From the NCBI RefSeq assembly GCF_003231285.1, contig NZ_QKNS01000009.1, forward strand, positions 1-64,000: a stretch of DNA of 64,000 nucleotides. The letters are read 5' to 3'. Positions within the stretch are counted from its first letter, which is position 1. Each line of letters begins with the position of its first letter. This DNA comes from Hymenobacter sediminis (GTDB taxonomy: Bacteria > Bacteroidota > Bacteroidia > Cytophagales > Hymenobacteraceae). Positions 1 through 9,322 of the stretch are shown here, one piece after another. Below the pieces are notes generated by a model, which ran no database searches, was not told the origin of the DNA, and saw nothing but the letters and a program-made list of their open reading frames with translations. Position numbers and translations under genes: made by a program.

Positions 1-582
1 GTTCTTGGTGTCCTTCATCCAGGCCGGCGGCGACCAGGGGCTCACGTACATGGTGAGCTTGCCGCCAGCGGCGGCCGTGGCCTGCTTGATGAAGGGGATT
101 TTGTACTGCTGGTCGTGCTTGATGTCGAAGCTTTTGAGCTCCTTGTCGCCCTCCTGCACGTAGGTGTACATGTCGGAGGAGAAGTCGCAGCTGTTGATGT
201 TGGTGCGGCCCAGCGTGTAGCCGATGCCCTGGCTGGGGCTGAAGTAGGCCTGCAGAAACTCTTGCTGCTGGGCCTTGGGCAGCTTGGCAAAGGTTTCGGC
301 CGAGGCATCGGTCAGGGCCCCGCCAATGCCCACCAGCGACTGGAAGGTGTGGGTGGGGTCCACAAAGACGGTGGGCTGGGTTTCCAGCGGCTGGCCTACT
401 TCCTTGAAGCTGAGCTTGTCGGTGGGCGAGAGGCGCAGCTGGGAGCCGGCGGCGGTGGTGTACACCTGCACCTGCTTGCCAGCGGCCGAGTAAGTTTTTT
501 TGGGGGAGGTAAGAGCTTTTTGAGCGGAAGCTGCGGTGCCCATACAGGAGGCTAGCAGCGCGGCAATAAGGGTTTTCTGCAT
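1..582 (-). CDS. GH30 family glycosidase (glucosylceramidase-like), N-terminal part
   Basis: Secreted glycoside hydrolase of family 30, expected to hydrolyse beta-glucosides or related beta-glycans. Only the first 194 codons are present; the gene runs off the left edge, so the catalytic glutamates are not visible. The start at 582 gives a signal peptide (residues 1-20, ending ASAQ), with an LASC sequence at 10-13 that could also serve as a lipobox. Family hallmarks follow: VGIGGALTDASA near residue 85, GIGYTLGRTNINSCDFS near 118-134, and the SPWSPPAWMK strand near 181-190. The next gene towards higher coordinates is 0.7 kb away, so it likely has its own promoter. The family is certain; the substrate is not. 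Confidence 0.88.
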   Translation of the reverse strand, partial: MQKTLIAALLASCMGTAASAQKALTSPKKTYSAAGKQVQVYTTAAGSQLRLSPTDKLSFKEVGQPLETQPTVFVDPTHTFQSLVGIGGALTDASAETFAKLPKAQQQEFLQAYFSPSQGIGYTLGRTNINSCDFSSDMYTYVQEGDKELKSFDIKHDQQYKIPFIKQATAAAGGKLTMYVSPWSPPAWMKDTKN

Positions 583-1318
583 GTAGATAAAGTGAGCGTT
601 GCGCAGGGTTGGGCTGGGCGTTGGGGGTAGGGTGCCACCACACGTAAGTGACCGTCGCACCCGGGCTGAGTGTAGCTGTCAGGGTTCTGCTTTCGGCGTG
701 TGCAGGCGTATCAGTATAGTATCGTGACGTAACTGCTAGCCAGTGAAGGCAATAGCCCGACGCAACGCAGAAAAGCGGTGTCAACCATAAGTAGGCTGCT
801 CAGTGTCTTTGCGCCCTCTATTTGGGTGCTAAGCAGATCGTAAAATGCTGACTGCATGCGTTACTACAAGGCTTGGGGGTTGCTGCGGGGTAGCAAAGTA
901 GGTGGGAGTAGGTAACCCTGGCTGCATATGGTACTCTGTGCTGACCTAGGGCCGCCAAGCCAACGTCTAGAACCAAATATATTGACCTTACAGTGGAGAA
1001 TACAAGCCGGAAAAACTGCGTTTCCGTAGCGTAGCAGTTGCTTTATACACTTACCGCACACTTCCGTACTGGTCTTTTTCGGCTAAGTGGGGCTTGATAG
1101 AATGCGAAGACTGCGCGGCCCGGCCGGATAAGAAACAACAAAACAAGGGCGGCTTTTTCCGGGGCGTTTCCGGGAAGCAGTTCTGGTTTCTTAGGAATGC
1201 CCAGCATGACGGAGAGTAGCCCAAAAACGAACTGGGGCCGTAGCAATAGCCGCGGCCCCGGTGGGTATTCTGAAGATAACAGGTAGTCAGCCCCGTTTGG
1301 GAAGGGCGGAGCGGGGTG
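583..1318. other. Intergenic stretch, nothing recognised
   Basis: This 736-base gap separates the GH30 start from the stop of the DEAD-box helicase. Short open frames on the minus strand (864-1061 and 1043-1246) have no recognisable motif and no codon pattern like the neighbours, and I do not call them. No tRNA-like fold or clear terminator was seen. It presumably carries the GH30 promoter. Confidence 0.5.
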
Positions 1319-2713
1319 CTATTCTACCACCGACACCCGCACCTTTTTACCTTTCACTTTGGCTCCGGCCAAGCGCTCGGCTACTTCCTTGGCTTGCTGG
1401 CGTGGCACGGCCACGTAGCTGTAGTAGTCGAATACTTCAATGCGGCCCACCTGCTCGCGGGCTACCCCCCCTACGTTCACGAAGGCTCCCACCAAATCGT
1501 GGGCACTTACCTTGTCTTTCTTGCCTGCCGAAACGTGCAGGGTTACGTTCTCGGGGCGGGGAGCTTTGGGAGCAGCCGGGGGCAGCTTGGGTGCGTGCAT
1601 GGCTTTCCACTGAATGGAAGCCGCTACCGGCCACTTTTTCACATGGGCCTGCTCCTTGTCCGTTACCAGAATGTGCGCCGTGCCCTCAGCACCGGCGCGG
1701 GCCGTGCGGCCGGCCCGGTGCTGGAACGCATCGGCTTTATCGGGGGCATCGTATTGCACCACCGTGTCGAGCTGGGTTACGTCGATGCCGCGGGCCGCTA
1801 CATCGGTGGCTACCAGCACCTGGCTGGAGCCGTTGCGCAGCTTTAGCAGGGCTTTGTCCCGCTCGGGCTGGGGCATTTTGCCGTGCAGCACCTCAGCCGC
1901 TACCCCCCGGCCCACCAGGAAGCGCGTCAGCTCCATGCACCGCTCGCGGGTGTTGCAGAATATTAGAGCGCGGCCCGTTTCAGGCTGGTGCAGCAGGTGG
2001 AGCAGCGCGGCGGGTTTTTTCTCCACGGTGCCCACATGGCCCACCAGGGTCAGGTTTTCGGGCAGCTCATCGGTGTCCTCGCCGGCGTTTACCACGCGGG
2101 GGCGGGTCAGGTTTTTCCGGATCAGCTCTACTACTTTCTCCGACATGGTGGCCGAGAACAGCAGGGTCTGGCGGCGGCGGGGCAGGCGCTTCACAATTTC
2201 CACCAGCTCATCCTGAAAGCCCAATTCCAGCAGCTTGTCGGCCTCATCCAGAATCAGGGTTTTCAGCTGATTCGGGATGATGCTGCGGCGCTCGAAGTGG
2301 TCGAGCAGGCGGCCCGGTGTGGCCACCACAATGTGCGGGGCCTGGGTTAGGGAGGCAGTTTCTTCACGGAAGGCGTGGCCCCCGTAGAAGGCCGCTACCC
2401 GCAGGTTGGGCATAAACTTGCCTAGTTTTTTGAGGGCGTCGCGCACCTGCAAGGCCAACTCCCGGGCGGGCACCAGCACAATCACCTGCACGGCATCCAG
2501 CTTCAAATCCAGCAGCTGCAGCACCGACAGGCCATAGGCGGCCGTTTTGCCCGAGCCTGTGGGTGCCTGTCCGGCTACGTCCTGCCCGGCCAGGGCCATG
2601 GGCACTACCTGCTCCTGCACGGGGGTAGGGGCCTGGAATTGCAGTTCTTCCAGGGCTTGCAGTAGCTCAGGCGTGAGGCCCAGGTCGGCGAAGGAGGGGG
2701 TAGTCGAAGTCAT
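1319..2713 (-). CDS. DEAD-box ATP-dependent RNA helicase with DbpA-type RNA-binding tail
   Basis: RNA helicase of 464 residues acting on structured RNA in the cytoplasm. RecA-like domain 1 carries the Walker A motif APTGSGKT (50-57), VPAREL (81-86), ATPGR (131-135), DEAD (156-159) and SAT (187-189). Domain 2 has the ARGIDV and HRAGRTARAG motifs. The last ~75 residues form a DbpA-like RNA-binding domain, which in Escherichia coli DbpA recognises hairpin 92 of 23S rRNA; a role in large-subunit assembly or RNA decay is therefore likely. The frame is open up to 2803, but the extra 30 residues would overlap the upstream reductase gene and resemble nothing, so the ATG at 2713 is preferred. Confidence 0.92.
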   Translation of the reverse strand: MTSTTPSFADLGLTPELLQALEELQFQAPTPVQEQVVPMALAGQDVAGQAPTGSGKTAAYGLSVLQLLDLKLDAVQVIVLVPARELALQVRDALKKLGKFMPNLRVAAFYGGHAFREETASLTQAPHIVVATPGRLLDHFERRSIIPNQLKTLILDEADKLLELGFQDELVEIVKRLPRRRQTLLFSATMSEKVVELIRKNLTRPRVVNAGEDTDELPENLTLVGHVGTVEKKPAALLHLLHQPETGRALIFCNTRERCMELTRFLVGRGVAAEVLHGKMPQPERDKALLKLRNGSSQVLVATDVAARGIDVTQLDTVVQYDAPDKADAFQHRAGRTARAGAEGTAHILVTDKEQAHVKKWPVAASIQWKAMHAPKLPPAAPKAPRPENVTLHVSAGKKDKVSAHDLVGAFVNVGGVAREQVGRIEVFDYYSYVAVPRQQAKEVAERLAGAKVKGKKVRVSVVE

Positions 2714-2777
2714 AAGCGGGTTGTTCGTCCCGCAAAGGTAGCCGGATTTGGGCTGGTAATGGGTAGGTAGACTTCTG

Positions 2778-3830
2778 CTACCAGCCTCGTACGGTGGCAC
2801 CACCGAAAATACTCTGGTTCACGGCCGGAGTGAAGATAGGGTAGGGGTAAGCCGGCGTCGGCGCGCTGGCCTGGTCTAGGGCGTGCAGTTGCGGGGCAGT
2901 CAGGTGCACATGGAGCGAGGCCAGCGAGTCGCGCAGCTGCTCCACCGTGCGGGCACCCAGAATAGGGGCCGTAACGCCGGGCTGGGCCATTACCCAGGCC
3001 AGTGCCACCTGGGCTAGGGGTAGTCCAGCTTCCTGGGCTACCTGCCGCAACACCGCCAGTATCTGCCAGTTTTGGTCGATAAACAGCTGGTCGCCAAACG
3101 GGTTAGGGCCGCTGAGCCGACCCTCGCCGGTGGCGCCGCCCGCTTCTGTGGGCTGATACTTACCCGTCAGAAAGCCCCCGGCTAGTGGGCTCCAGGGCGC
3201 GATGCCCAGGCCCAAAGCGCGGGCCGCGGGCATATGCTCCCGCTCAATGTTGCGCTCCACTAGAGAGTAATCGAGCTGCAAGGCAATAGGGCCGGGCGCG
3301 CCGTGGGCCGCAGCCAGCGTAACGGCTTGGGCAGCGTACCAGGCAGGTACGTTAGAGAAGCCGAAATAGCGGATTTTGCCAGCCCGTACCAAGTCCCCGA
3401 GGGTTTGCAGCACTTCAGAAACGGGGGTAACCAAATCCCAGGCGTGCAGCCAGTACAGGTCTACGTAGTCGGTGCGGAGGCGGCGCAGGGAGCCTTCCAG
3501 CGCCCGGTAGATATTTTTGCGACCATTGCCGCCCGCATGCGGATTCCCGGGAGGCCCGGCGTTGAAGGCAAATTTGGTCGCCAGCACCACTTGGTCACGC
3601 AACCGGCGGGCGGCTACGTAACCGCCCAGCAGCTCCTCGCTGCGGCCTTTGGCGTACACGTCGGCCGTATCGATGAAGTTGCCGCCCGCATCCACGTACT
3701 CGTTGAAAATAGCTTCTGATACTTCATCCGGCGAGCCCCAGCGGGCAGTACCGAACGTCATGGTGCCCAGGGCCAGCGGGCTGACCACGAGGCCGGAGCG
3801 GCCCAGGGTGCGAAAGTCGGTGAGGGACAT
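2778..3830 (-). CDS. Aldo/keto reductase
   Basis: NAD(P)H-dependent oxidoreductase of the aldo/keto reductase superfamily, 350 residues, with a predicted TIM barrel and no signal peptide. The catalytic tetrad is visible as Asp54 and Tyr59 (DTADVY), Lys86 (ATKF) and His129 (WLHAWD). The C-terminal half has PWSPLAGGFLTGKY and the cofactor-binding stretch PILGARTVEQL. It follows the AraC regulator gene (3990-4913) on the same strand after a 159-base gap, and a second reductase lies upstream of that regulator, so all three may serve one detoxification or redox function. The carbonyl substrate cannot be deduced. Confidence 0.9.
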   Translation of the reverse strand: MSLTDFRTLGRSGLVVSPLALGTMTFGTARWGSPDEVSEAIFNEYVDAGGNFIDTADVYAKGRSEELLGGYVAARRLRDQVVLATKFAFNAGPPGNPHAGGNGRKNIYRALEGSLRRLRTDYVDLYWLHAWDLVTPVSEVLQTLGDLVRAGKIRYFGFSNVPAWYAAQAVTLAAAHGAPGPIALQLDYSLVERNIEREHMPAARALGLGIAPWSPLAGGFLTGKYQPTEAGGATGEGRLSGPNPFGDQLFIDQNWQILAVLRQVAQEAGLPLAQVALAWVMAQPGVTAPILGARTVEQLRDSLASLHVHLTAPQLHALDQASAPTPAYPYPIFTPAVNQSIFGGATVRGW

Positions 3831-3989
3831 AAGAAAACAGGAATACAGAAAGTGAAATCCGGCCCCAGGCGCGCAGACTCTACCGTGCCCGTTAGCATGC
3901 CGTGGTATCCTCAGCGCAAAACAGTCCGGGCATGCCGCCCTACCCCACCTCGCGGGTCAGAACCACCGGGAGTAGAATAAAGGAAAAGA

Positions 3990-4913
3990 CTACTGCGCCG
4001 AAAACCGGAAGGCGGCGGGCGTTTGGCCGGTTTTGCTTTTGAACAGGCGGGTGAAGTACTGCGGGTACTCGAAGCCCAGTTGAAAGGCGGTTTCGTTGAT
4101 GGAGAGGGAGGTAGTGAGCAGCAGACGCTTGGCTTTCTCAATCAGGTGATGATGAATGTGCTGCTGAGTGTTCTGGCCGGTGAGGGTGCGGAGCATGTCG
4201 CTGAGGTAGGCCGGCGAGACATTCAGCGCATCGGCGAAGTACTGCACCGACGGCAGACTCCGCTCGGCTTCCTGCGCAAAGTACCCGGTCAGCAGCACCT
4301 CAAAGCGGGTGAGCAAGTCGTGCTCGGCCGTGCGGCGTGTCAGGAACTGTCGGTGGTAGAAGCGGTTGGCATAACTCAGCAACACCTCGAGCTGGGCAAC
4401 CAATACATCCTGGCTAAAGGCATCAATCGGCAGCTCGTATTCGGCGTGGATACCTTGCAGCAAGTTTTCCAGCAATCTTTCTTCTTTGGCTGAGAGGTGC
4501 AGGGCCTCGTTGGCCTGGTAGGAGAAAAAGCCGAAGCCGCCGATTTTCTTACCCAGCGGGTATTTCAGCAGCAAGTCGGGGTGAAAGACCAGCATCAACC
4601 CCTCTATCTGCGAAACGTCCAGCGTTTCGTCGGCCGCAAACACCTGCCCCGGCCCTAAAAAGAACAGCACACCCTCACTGAAGTCGTACGACTGCCGGCC
4701 GTAGTAAATGGTACCACCCTTCAGGCCGCGCTTCAGCGCCACGGTGTAGAGTTGCTGCACCACGGGCGTAGTTACCCGCGGCAGGCAGCGGGCATATTCT
4801 AGGTCGATGACGGTAAGCAAGGGGTGGGCCGGTGCTGGTAGCCCGTAGAAGCGGGCGTAGTCCGTTACGGTGTTTAGGACCCGAAATTCTTTGGCTGCAT
4901 GTTTCATGGGCAT
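3990..4913 (-). CDS. AraC-family transcriptional regulator
   Basis: DNA-binding regulator of 307 residues. The N-terminal ~190 residues form a cupin-like sensing region (VLFFLGPGQVF, LMLVFHPDLL). The C-terminal ~100 residues carry the two AraC helix-turn-helix units: SVQYFADALNVSPAYLSDML and SINETAFQLGFEYPQYFTRL, then FKSKTGQTPAAFR. This architecture is common in Bacteroidota regulators placed next to oxidoreductases. A second ATG at 4907 is equally possible as the start. Flanking aldo/keto reductase genes (2778-3830 and 5003-5998) are the likely targets. The inducer is unknown. Confidence 0.9.
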   Translation of the reverse strand: MPMKHAAKEFRVLNTVTDYARFYGLPAPAHPLLTVIDLEYARCLPRVTTPVVQQLYTVALKRGLKGGTIYYGRQSYDFSEGVLFFLGPGQVFAADETLDVSQIEGLMLVFHPDLLLKYPLGKKIGGFGFFSYQANEALHLSAKEERLLENLLQGIHAEYELPIDAFSQDVLVAQLEVLLSYANRFYHRQFLTRRTAEHDLLTRFEVLLTGYFAQEAERSLPSVQYFADALNVSPAYLSDMLRTLTGQNTQQHIHHHLIEKAKRLLLTTSLSINETAFQLGFEYPQYFTRLFKSKTGQTPAAFRFSAQ

Positions 4914-5002
4914 AGGGCAAAAAGTCAGGCCGACTGTCCGCCGCAGGAGCTGCCACGTTGCGTAATGGCTCCTGCGACGGGCAAAATGCGCGTCTGGAAA
5001 AA

Positions 5003-5998
5003 CTATAGACCTTCGGGGTAGGCAGCGCCAACAGCACTACCAACCGGCATAATGGCATCTAGTTCAGCTAGCTCCTGCACCGACAAGGTAAGGCTGGCCG
5101 CTGCTACATTTTGCTCCAGGTACTTGCGGCGCTTGGTGCCCGGAATGGTTACTACCCCTTGCGTGAGCACCCAAGCCAGGGCCAGCTGGGCGGTCGTTAC
5201 GCCTTTGGTTTGGGCCAGAGCCTGCAGCTTTTCTACCAGGGCAATGTTTTTATAGAAGTTCTCGCCCTGGTAGCGCGGAAAAATGCGGCGCGAATCATTC
5301 GGCTCCAAGTCGTCCGGGGTCTTGATTTCGCCCGACAGAAAGCCCCGGCCCAGCGGTGAGTAGGCCACGAAACCAATACCCATTTCCTGGGTTGCCTGTA
5401 AGATGCCTTCTTCCTCTACGTGCCGGTCGAAGAGGGAGTACTCGGTTTGCAGTGCCGTGATGGGGTGCACGGCGTGGCCCCGACGCAGCACCTCCACCGA
5501 TACCTCCGAGAGGCCCAGGTAGCGCACCTTGCCCTCTTCCACCAGCCGGCTCATGGCTCCCACGGTTTCCTCAATGGGCACGTTGGGGTCTACGCGGTGG
5601 AGGTAGTAGAGGTCCACATAGTCGGTGCCCAGGTTGCGCAGGGAGCGTTCAATGGATTTGCGCACGTAGGCAGGCTGGCCGTTGTAGCCGCCGGTCCAGT
5701 TTTCCTGGTCGTCTACTTCGAAGCCAAACTTGGTGGCGATGGTAAACTGCTGGCGCCGGCCGGCAATGGCCCGGCCCACCAGCCGCTCGTTGAGCATGGG
5801 GCCGTACAGGTCGGCCGTGTCCAGCATGGTCACGCCCAATTCCAGGGCCCGGTCAATGGTGGCCAGGCTTTCGGCTTCGTCAGCCTCGCCGTACACGCTC
5901 ATGCCATTTACGCCGGCCGTCATGCCCATGCAGCCCAGGCCCTCTACCGATACGCTCAGGCCCTGGCTGCCCAAGGCTACTTGTTTGATGGTGCTCAT
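5003..5998 (-). CDS. Aldo/keto reductase (AKR13-like)
   Basis: Cytoplasmic NADP-dependent oxidoreductase, 331 residues. It starts MSTIKQVALGSQGLSVS; an open extension to 6055 has no family similarity and is left out. The tetrad is Asp60, Tyr65 (DTADLYG), Lys90 (ATKFGF) and His134 (YYLHRVD). GLGCMGM near residue 22 and the ITALQTEYSLF and YSPLGRGFLSG segments are typical of the AKR branch often annotated as general stress or pyridoxal reductases. It is 89 bases upstream of the AraC gene on the same strand and probably co-transcribed with it or controlled by it. Confidence 0.92.
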   Translation of the reverse strand: MSTIKQVALGSQGLSVSVEGLGCMGMTAGVNGMSVYGEADEAESLATIDRALELGVTMLDTADLYGPMLNERLVGRAIAGRRQQFTIATKFGFEVDDQENWTGGYNGQPAYVRKSIERSLRNLGTDYVDLYYLHRVDPNVPIEETVGAMSRLVEEGKVRYLGLSEVSVEVLRRGHAVHPITALQTEYSLFDRHVEEEGILQATQEMGIGFVAYSPLGRGFLSGEIKTPDDLEPNDSRRIFPRYQGENFYKNIALVEKLQALAQTKGVTTAQLALAWVLTQGVVTIPGTKRRKYLEQNVAAASLTLSVQELAELDAIMPVGSAVGAAYPEGL

Positions 5999-6094
5999 GT
6001 TGAGTTTGTGAAGTAAGTAGGTGAATAGATTACTGCACAAAGGTCTGGCCGCCACTAGGGGTAGGAGTTATACAAATCACAGGTTCTGCAACAC

Positions 6095-6161
6095 AAAACG
6101 CAGCCCAAAAAAAGCCGCCTACCCAGCAGATGAGTAGACGGCCTTTTTTGGGCTGCGTTTT
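6095..6161 (-). terminator. Long bidirectional terminator hairpin
   Basis: The arms 6095-6112 and 6144-6161 are perfect 18-base complements (AAAACGCAGCCCAAAAAA against its reverse complement). The stem continues imperfectly through CCGCCTAC/GTAGACGG around a loop of about 11 bases. It has A/T tracts on both sides, so it can end transcripts in either direction. It follows the stop of the cupin gene at 6173 and so closes the mannoside operon. Confidence 0.85.
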
Positions 6162-6172
6162 AAAGAAGCCGA

Positions 6173-6676
6173 TTAGCGGCCGAAGTCGTCCTGCACGCGC
6201 ACGATGTCGTCTTCGTCGGAAGGCTGGTTGGCGTCGGTGTGCTGCCAGATTTCGGCAATGGTGCCCCAGCCCTCGAGGCCAATGAGGCGGTGCCGCTCAC
6301 CCTGCTGCAGGGTAATCTGCTCGCCGGGGCCGTAGGATTTCAGCTCGCCTTCCTCGTCGGTGTGGCTGGTGATGATGCCAACGGTACCGCTCACTACGCG
6401 CCAGATTTCGGCGCGGCGGTGATGGTACTGCCACGAGAGGCGCTGGTGCGGCGCTACCAGCAGCACCTTGGGGCTCAGTTTGCCCGAAATACGCAGACTG
6501 TCCACCGAGAGGCCATCGAAATAGGTATCAGCAAACTGCTGGGCCTGGTTTTCGTCAATCACGAAGAAGCCGCCCCACGGACGCGTTTGATCCTGGCGCT
6601 CAATGCCGAAGCCCTGCTGCTGGAGCTGCTGCTCAACTTGTTGGAATACCTGTGGTTTAGCGAGTTCTGAACTCAT
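6173..6676 (-). CDS. Cupin protein, type II phosphomannose isomerase-like
   Basis: Single-domain cupin of 167 residues related to the C-terminal isomerase domain of type II mannose-6-phosphate isomerases. The signature RPWGGFFVI lies at 32-40. The metal-binding cupin motif appears as QYHHRRAEIWRVVSGT in the middle, followed by the second motif around QQGERHRLIG. Such short proteins are sometimes annotated as phosphoheptose isomerases, but the cupin fold points to mannose-6-phosphate/fructose-6-phosphate conversion. Being last in a beta-mannosidase, transporter and LacI series strengthens this reading: it would send mannose phosphate into glycolysis. The enzymatic role is inferred. Confidence 0.75.
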   Translation of the reverse strand: MSSELAKPQVFQQVEQQLQQQGFGIERQDQTRPWGGFFVIDENQAQQFADTYFDGLSVDSLRISGKLSPKVLLVAPHQRLSWQYHHRRAEIWRVVSGTVGIITSHTDEEGELKSYGPGEQITLQQGERHRLIGLEGWGTIAEIWQHTDANQPSDEDDIVRVQDDFGR

Positions 6677-6736
6677 AAGCTGTTAAGAAAGGATGTAGGG
6701 AAAAGCAAGAAAATAAGGTTTTACACAGCCGGTCAG

Positions 6737-7786
6737 CTACCGCAGCAGCTCCTGCGAGCGGTGCAACGATGAATCCCGAATGATCAGCTCAGGCTTTAGC
6801 ACCAGGTGGGGCGGCTCGTAGGCGGGGCCGCGCTTAAGTAGTTGCAGAAACAGGCGCACCGCTGTTTCGCCCATCTGTTCGGCCCGCTGGTCTACCACCG
6901 TCAAGTGAGGTTGAATCATCGTGGTGAAGGGCTCATTGCTAAAGCAGGCTAGGGCAATATCCTGGGGCACACGTACGGGCTTTTCGTGCAGCACTTCCAA
7001 GGCTCCCACTGAGGGTATGGCGTAGGAGGCAAACACCCCATCCAGCTCGGGGCTGAGGGCCAGCAAGTGCTGCATGGCCAAGCGGCCAGCCTCGTGGGTC
7101 AGGGCCGGTAGGGCATACACACGCTGCTCATCGAAGGGCAGCCCATGGGCTTCCAGCGCGGCCTTATAGCCCAAAAACCGGTTGCGGCTGGTATTCAGGT
7201 GTTGGGGGCCTGCCAAGTGGGCTATGCGGGTGCAACCTTGCTCAATCAGGTGTCGGACGGCCTGGTAGGCGCCCTGAAAGTCGTCGAGGATAACCGCCAT
7301 GCTGCGCGGCAGGTCCGGGGCCCGGTCGAAGAACACGAGGGGCGTACCCTGCTGCCGCACCTGCTCAAAGTGCTGGAGGTCATCGTGGGTAGTGGCGGAA
7401 ACCGATACCAGAATGCCCTCAACCTGCGCGGCCAACAAAGTGTCAATGTTGCGCTGCTCCCGGCGGACATCCTCGTTCGACTGGCAGAGCAGCACGTTGA
7501 AACCTTCGCGGGTGGCTACCTTCTCAATGCCGTTCATCACGGCCGGAAAAAAGTAGCCTTTGATGTGAGGCACAATCACGCCCAGGGTTTTGCTGTGGCC
7601 TTTGCGCAGGGCCGCCGCCAGCTGGTTTGGGCGGTAGTTCAGCTCCTGTGCCAGCTGCCGCACCCGCTCCTTCGTGGCTTCCCCAATGTCGCGGTGGTCG
7701 GCCAGCGCTCTTGATACCGTGGAAGTAGATAAGTTAAGCTGCCTGGCCAGGTCCCGAAGAGAAGTCTGCTGCTTTTTAGCGCTCAT
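6737..7786 (-). CDS. LacI-family regulator of the mannoside operon
   Basis: Repressor of 349 residues. The N-terminal helix-turn-helix is SLRDLARQLNLSTSTVSRAL (9-28), with the hinge helix around NYRPNQLAAALRKG and a periplasmic-binding-protein-like sugar domain from about residue 65. It is a close paralogue of the regulator at 58540-59658; both share VATREGFNV/SKAGYNV, ICQSNEDV-like and HLAGPQHLN stretches. It lies between the symporter and the cupin on the same strand, so it is probably the local mannoside-responsive repressor. A candidate operator is at 12097-12110, before the beta-mannosidase gene. Confidence 0.92.
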   Translation of the reverse strand: MSAKKQQTSLRDLARQLNLSTSTVSRALADHRDIGEATKERVRQLAQELNYRPNQLAAALRKGHSKTLGVIVPHIKGYFFPAVMNGIEKVATREGFNVLLCQSNEDVRREQRNIDTLLAAQVEGILVSVSATTHDDLQHFEQVRQQGTPLVFFDRAPDLPRSMAVILDDFQGAYQAVRHLIEQGCTRIAHLAGPQHLNTSRNRFLGYKAALEAHGLPFDEQRVYALPALTHEAGRLAMQHLLALSPELDGVFASYAIPSVGALEVLHEKPVRVPQDIALACFSNEPFTTMIQPHLTVVDQRAEQMGETAVRLFLQLLKRGPAYEPPHLVLKPELIIRDSSLHRSQELLR

Positions 7787-7889
7787 GAGCGGAGAATTGA
7801 GGAAACCAGCGCTACCTATAGGTGGAGGTTAAGAAAAGGCGAAGAAGGCAAGAAAAGCTTAGGTTACTACCCCGCCGACATGAGCTAAC

Positions 7890-9161
7890 TTACGCAGTTG
7901 CTACCCGGCGGCTGCCGCGCAAGCCGTACCACATAATGTAGAGGTAGCATACAGCCGGTACCAGCAGGGCTATGCGCAGCCCGCTGTGGTCGGCCACAAA
8001 ACCAAATAGCAGCGGAATAACTGCCCCACCCACGATGGCCGTGCACAGCAGCCCAGAGGCCTGCTCCGTGTGGCGACCCAGGCCAGCTACTGCCAGCGTG
8101 AAGATGGTAGGGTACATAACAGAGTTCATCAGTCCTACGGCCAATACGCTCCACATAGCAACCTCGCCGGTTGTGTTCATGGAAACCAGCAGCAGCACAA
8201 TGGCGCCAACAGCGTTGAAGGCCAGGATTTTGGTGGGCGAGAACTTGTTCAGCAGGTACGCCCCCGCAAAACGACCAATCATGGCGGCAAGCCAGTAGTT
8301 GGCCACTTGATTTCCCGCTGTTTCGGCATCGTAACGCATCACGTCGGGTAGGGCCAGGTAGTTCACGATGTGCGAGCCAATGGCTACTTCCGCGCCTACG
8401 TAGGCAAAAATGCCGACTACCCCCAGCACTAGGTGCCGGTAGTTCCAGGCGCTGCCTCCGGTGGTGGTGGCGTCTGCCTCATCGGTAGCGGGCGCAATTT
8501 GGGGGAGGTGAACCCGGCTCAGCAGCAGGCTAATAAGCAACAAGGCAGTGCCGATAATCAGGTAAGGTATCTGCACGGCCGTTACGTCGATGGTTGCGGC
8601 GCTGGCGGCATCAACCTGCTTTGGTAGCTTGCTCAGAATCAGAGATGAGCCCAGTAGTGGAGCCAGGTAGGTACCCAAGGAGTTGAAGGCCTGCGTGAGC
8701 GTGAGGCGCGATGAAGCCGACTCTGGGGGCCCCAGAATAGCTACGTAGGGGTTGGCGGCTACCTGCAGAATGGTAATGCCGGAGGCCAGCACAAACAGAG
8801 CGCCCAGAAAGAGCCCGTACGCCCGTTGCGCTGCCGCCGGATAAAACAGGTAGGCACCCACTGCGGCCACCCCAAACCCAATCAGCATGCCGCGCTTATA
8901 GCCCACTTTTGCTACCAGCCGGCCTGCCGGAATACTCACCAGAAAGTAAGCCCCGAAAAAGCAGGAGTTGATCAGGTTGGCCTGAGCAAAGGAGAGTTGG
9001 AAGATGGCCTTGAGGTAGGGAATCAGGATGTCGTTCAGACAGGTGATAAAGCCCCAAAGGAAAAATAAGGTGGTTACGGCGGCCAGGGCCGAGGTGTAGC
9101 GTTGGGTGGAGGCCGGCGCGCCGTTCGCGGCGGGCCGAAGGGTAGGAGCAGGAGCTGCCAT
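7890..9161 (-). CDS. Sugar/H+ symporter, MFS FucP/GluP family
   Basis: Inner-membrane importer of 423 residues with 12 predicted helices. FFLWGFITCLNDILIPYLK near residues 34-52 is the family signature (compare the glucose/galactose and fucose permeases). GRLVAKVGYKRGM marks the first cytoplasmic loop, and ILQVAANPYVAILGPPESAS is typical of FucP relatives. It has no signal peptide, as expected for an MFS protein. It lies between the beta-mannosidase and LacI genes, so mannose or short mannosides released in the periplasm are the likely cargo. Confidence 0.9.
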   Translation of the reverse strand: MAAPAPTLRPAANGAPASTQRYTSALAAVTTLFFLWGFITCLNDILIPYLKAIFQLSFAQANLINSCFFGAYFLVSIPAGRLVAKVGYKRGMLIGFGVAAVGAYLFYPAAAQRAYGLFLGALFVLASGITILQVAANPYVAILGPPESASSRLTLTQAFNSLGTYLAPLLGSSLILSKLPKQVDAASAATIDVTAVQIPYLIIGTALLLISLLLSRVHLPQIAPATDEADATTTGGSAWNYRHLVLGVVGIFAYVGAEVAIGSHIVNYLALPDVMRYDAETAGNQVANYWLAAMIGRFAGAYLLNKFSPTKILAFNAVGAIVLLLVSMNTTGEVAMWSVLAVGLMNSVMYPTIFTLAVAGLGRHTEQASGLLCTAIVGGAVIPLLFGFVADHSGLRIALLVPAVCYLYIMWYGLRGSRRVATA

Positions 9162-9322
9162 GAAAAGAAAGAAGGAAAAGAAGTGTGGGAAGAAAGGTTT
9201 ATGAGTACATCGGGTGCAATGCCCACCGCAACTGGCTCACCATAGAAGCGGATGTTTGTTGCCGGCAATGCACAGGCGGGGCTTTGAGGGCAATGAGGGG
9301 GTAGGCAAGGCCGCCCGGGCCC

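Noticed and set aside
864..1246. Two short minus-strand frames in the first large gap
   Set aside because: No motif, overlapping each other, and no codon use like the neighbours.
1261..2280. A 339-codon plus-strand frame rich in Pro, Arg and Cys
   Set aside because: Composition is typical of antisense translation of the DEAD-box helicase gene.
2714..2803. N-terminal extension of the DEAD-box helicase
   Set aside because: It would overlap the upstream aldo/keto reductase gene and has no family similarity; the ATG at 2713 fits.
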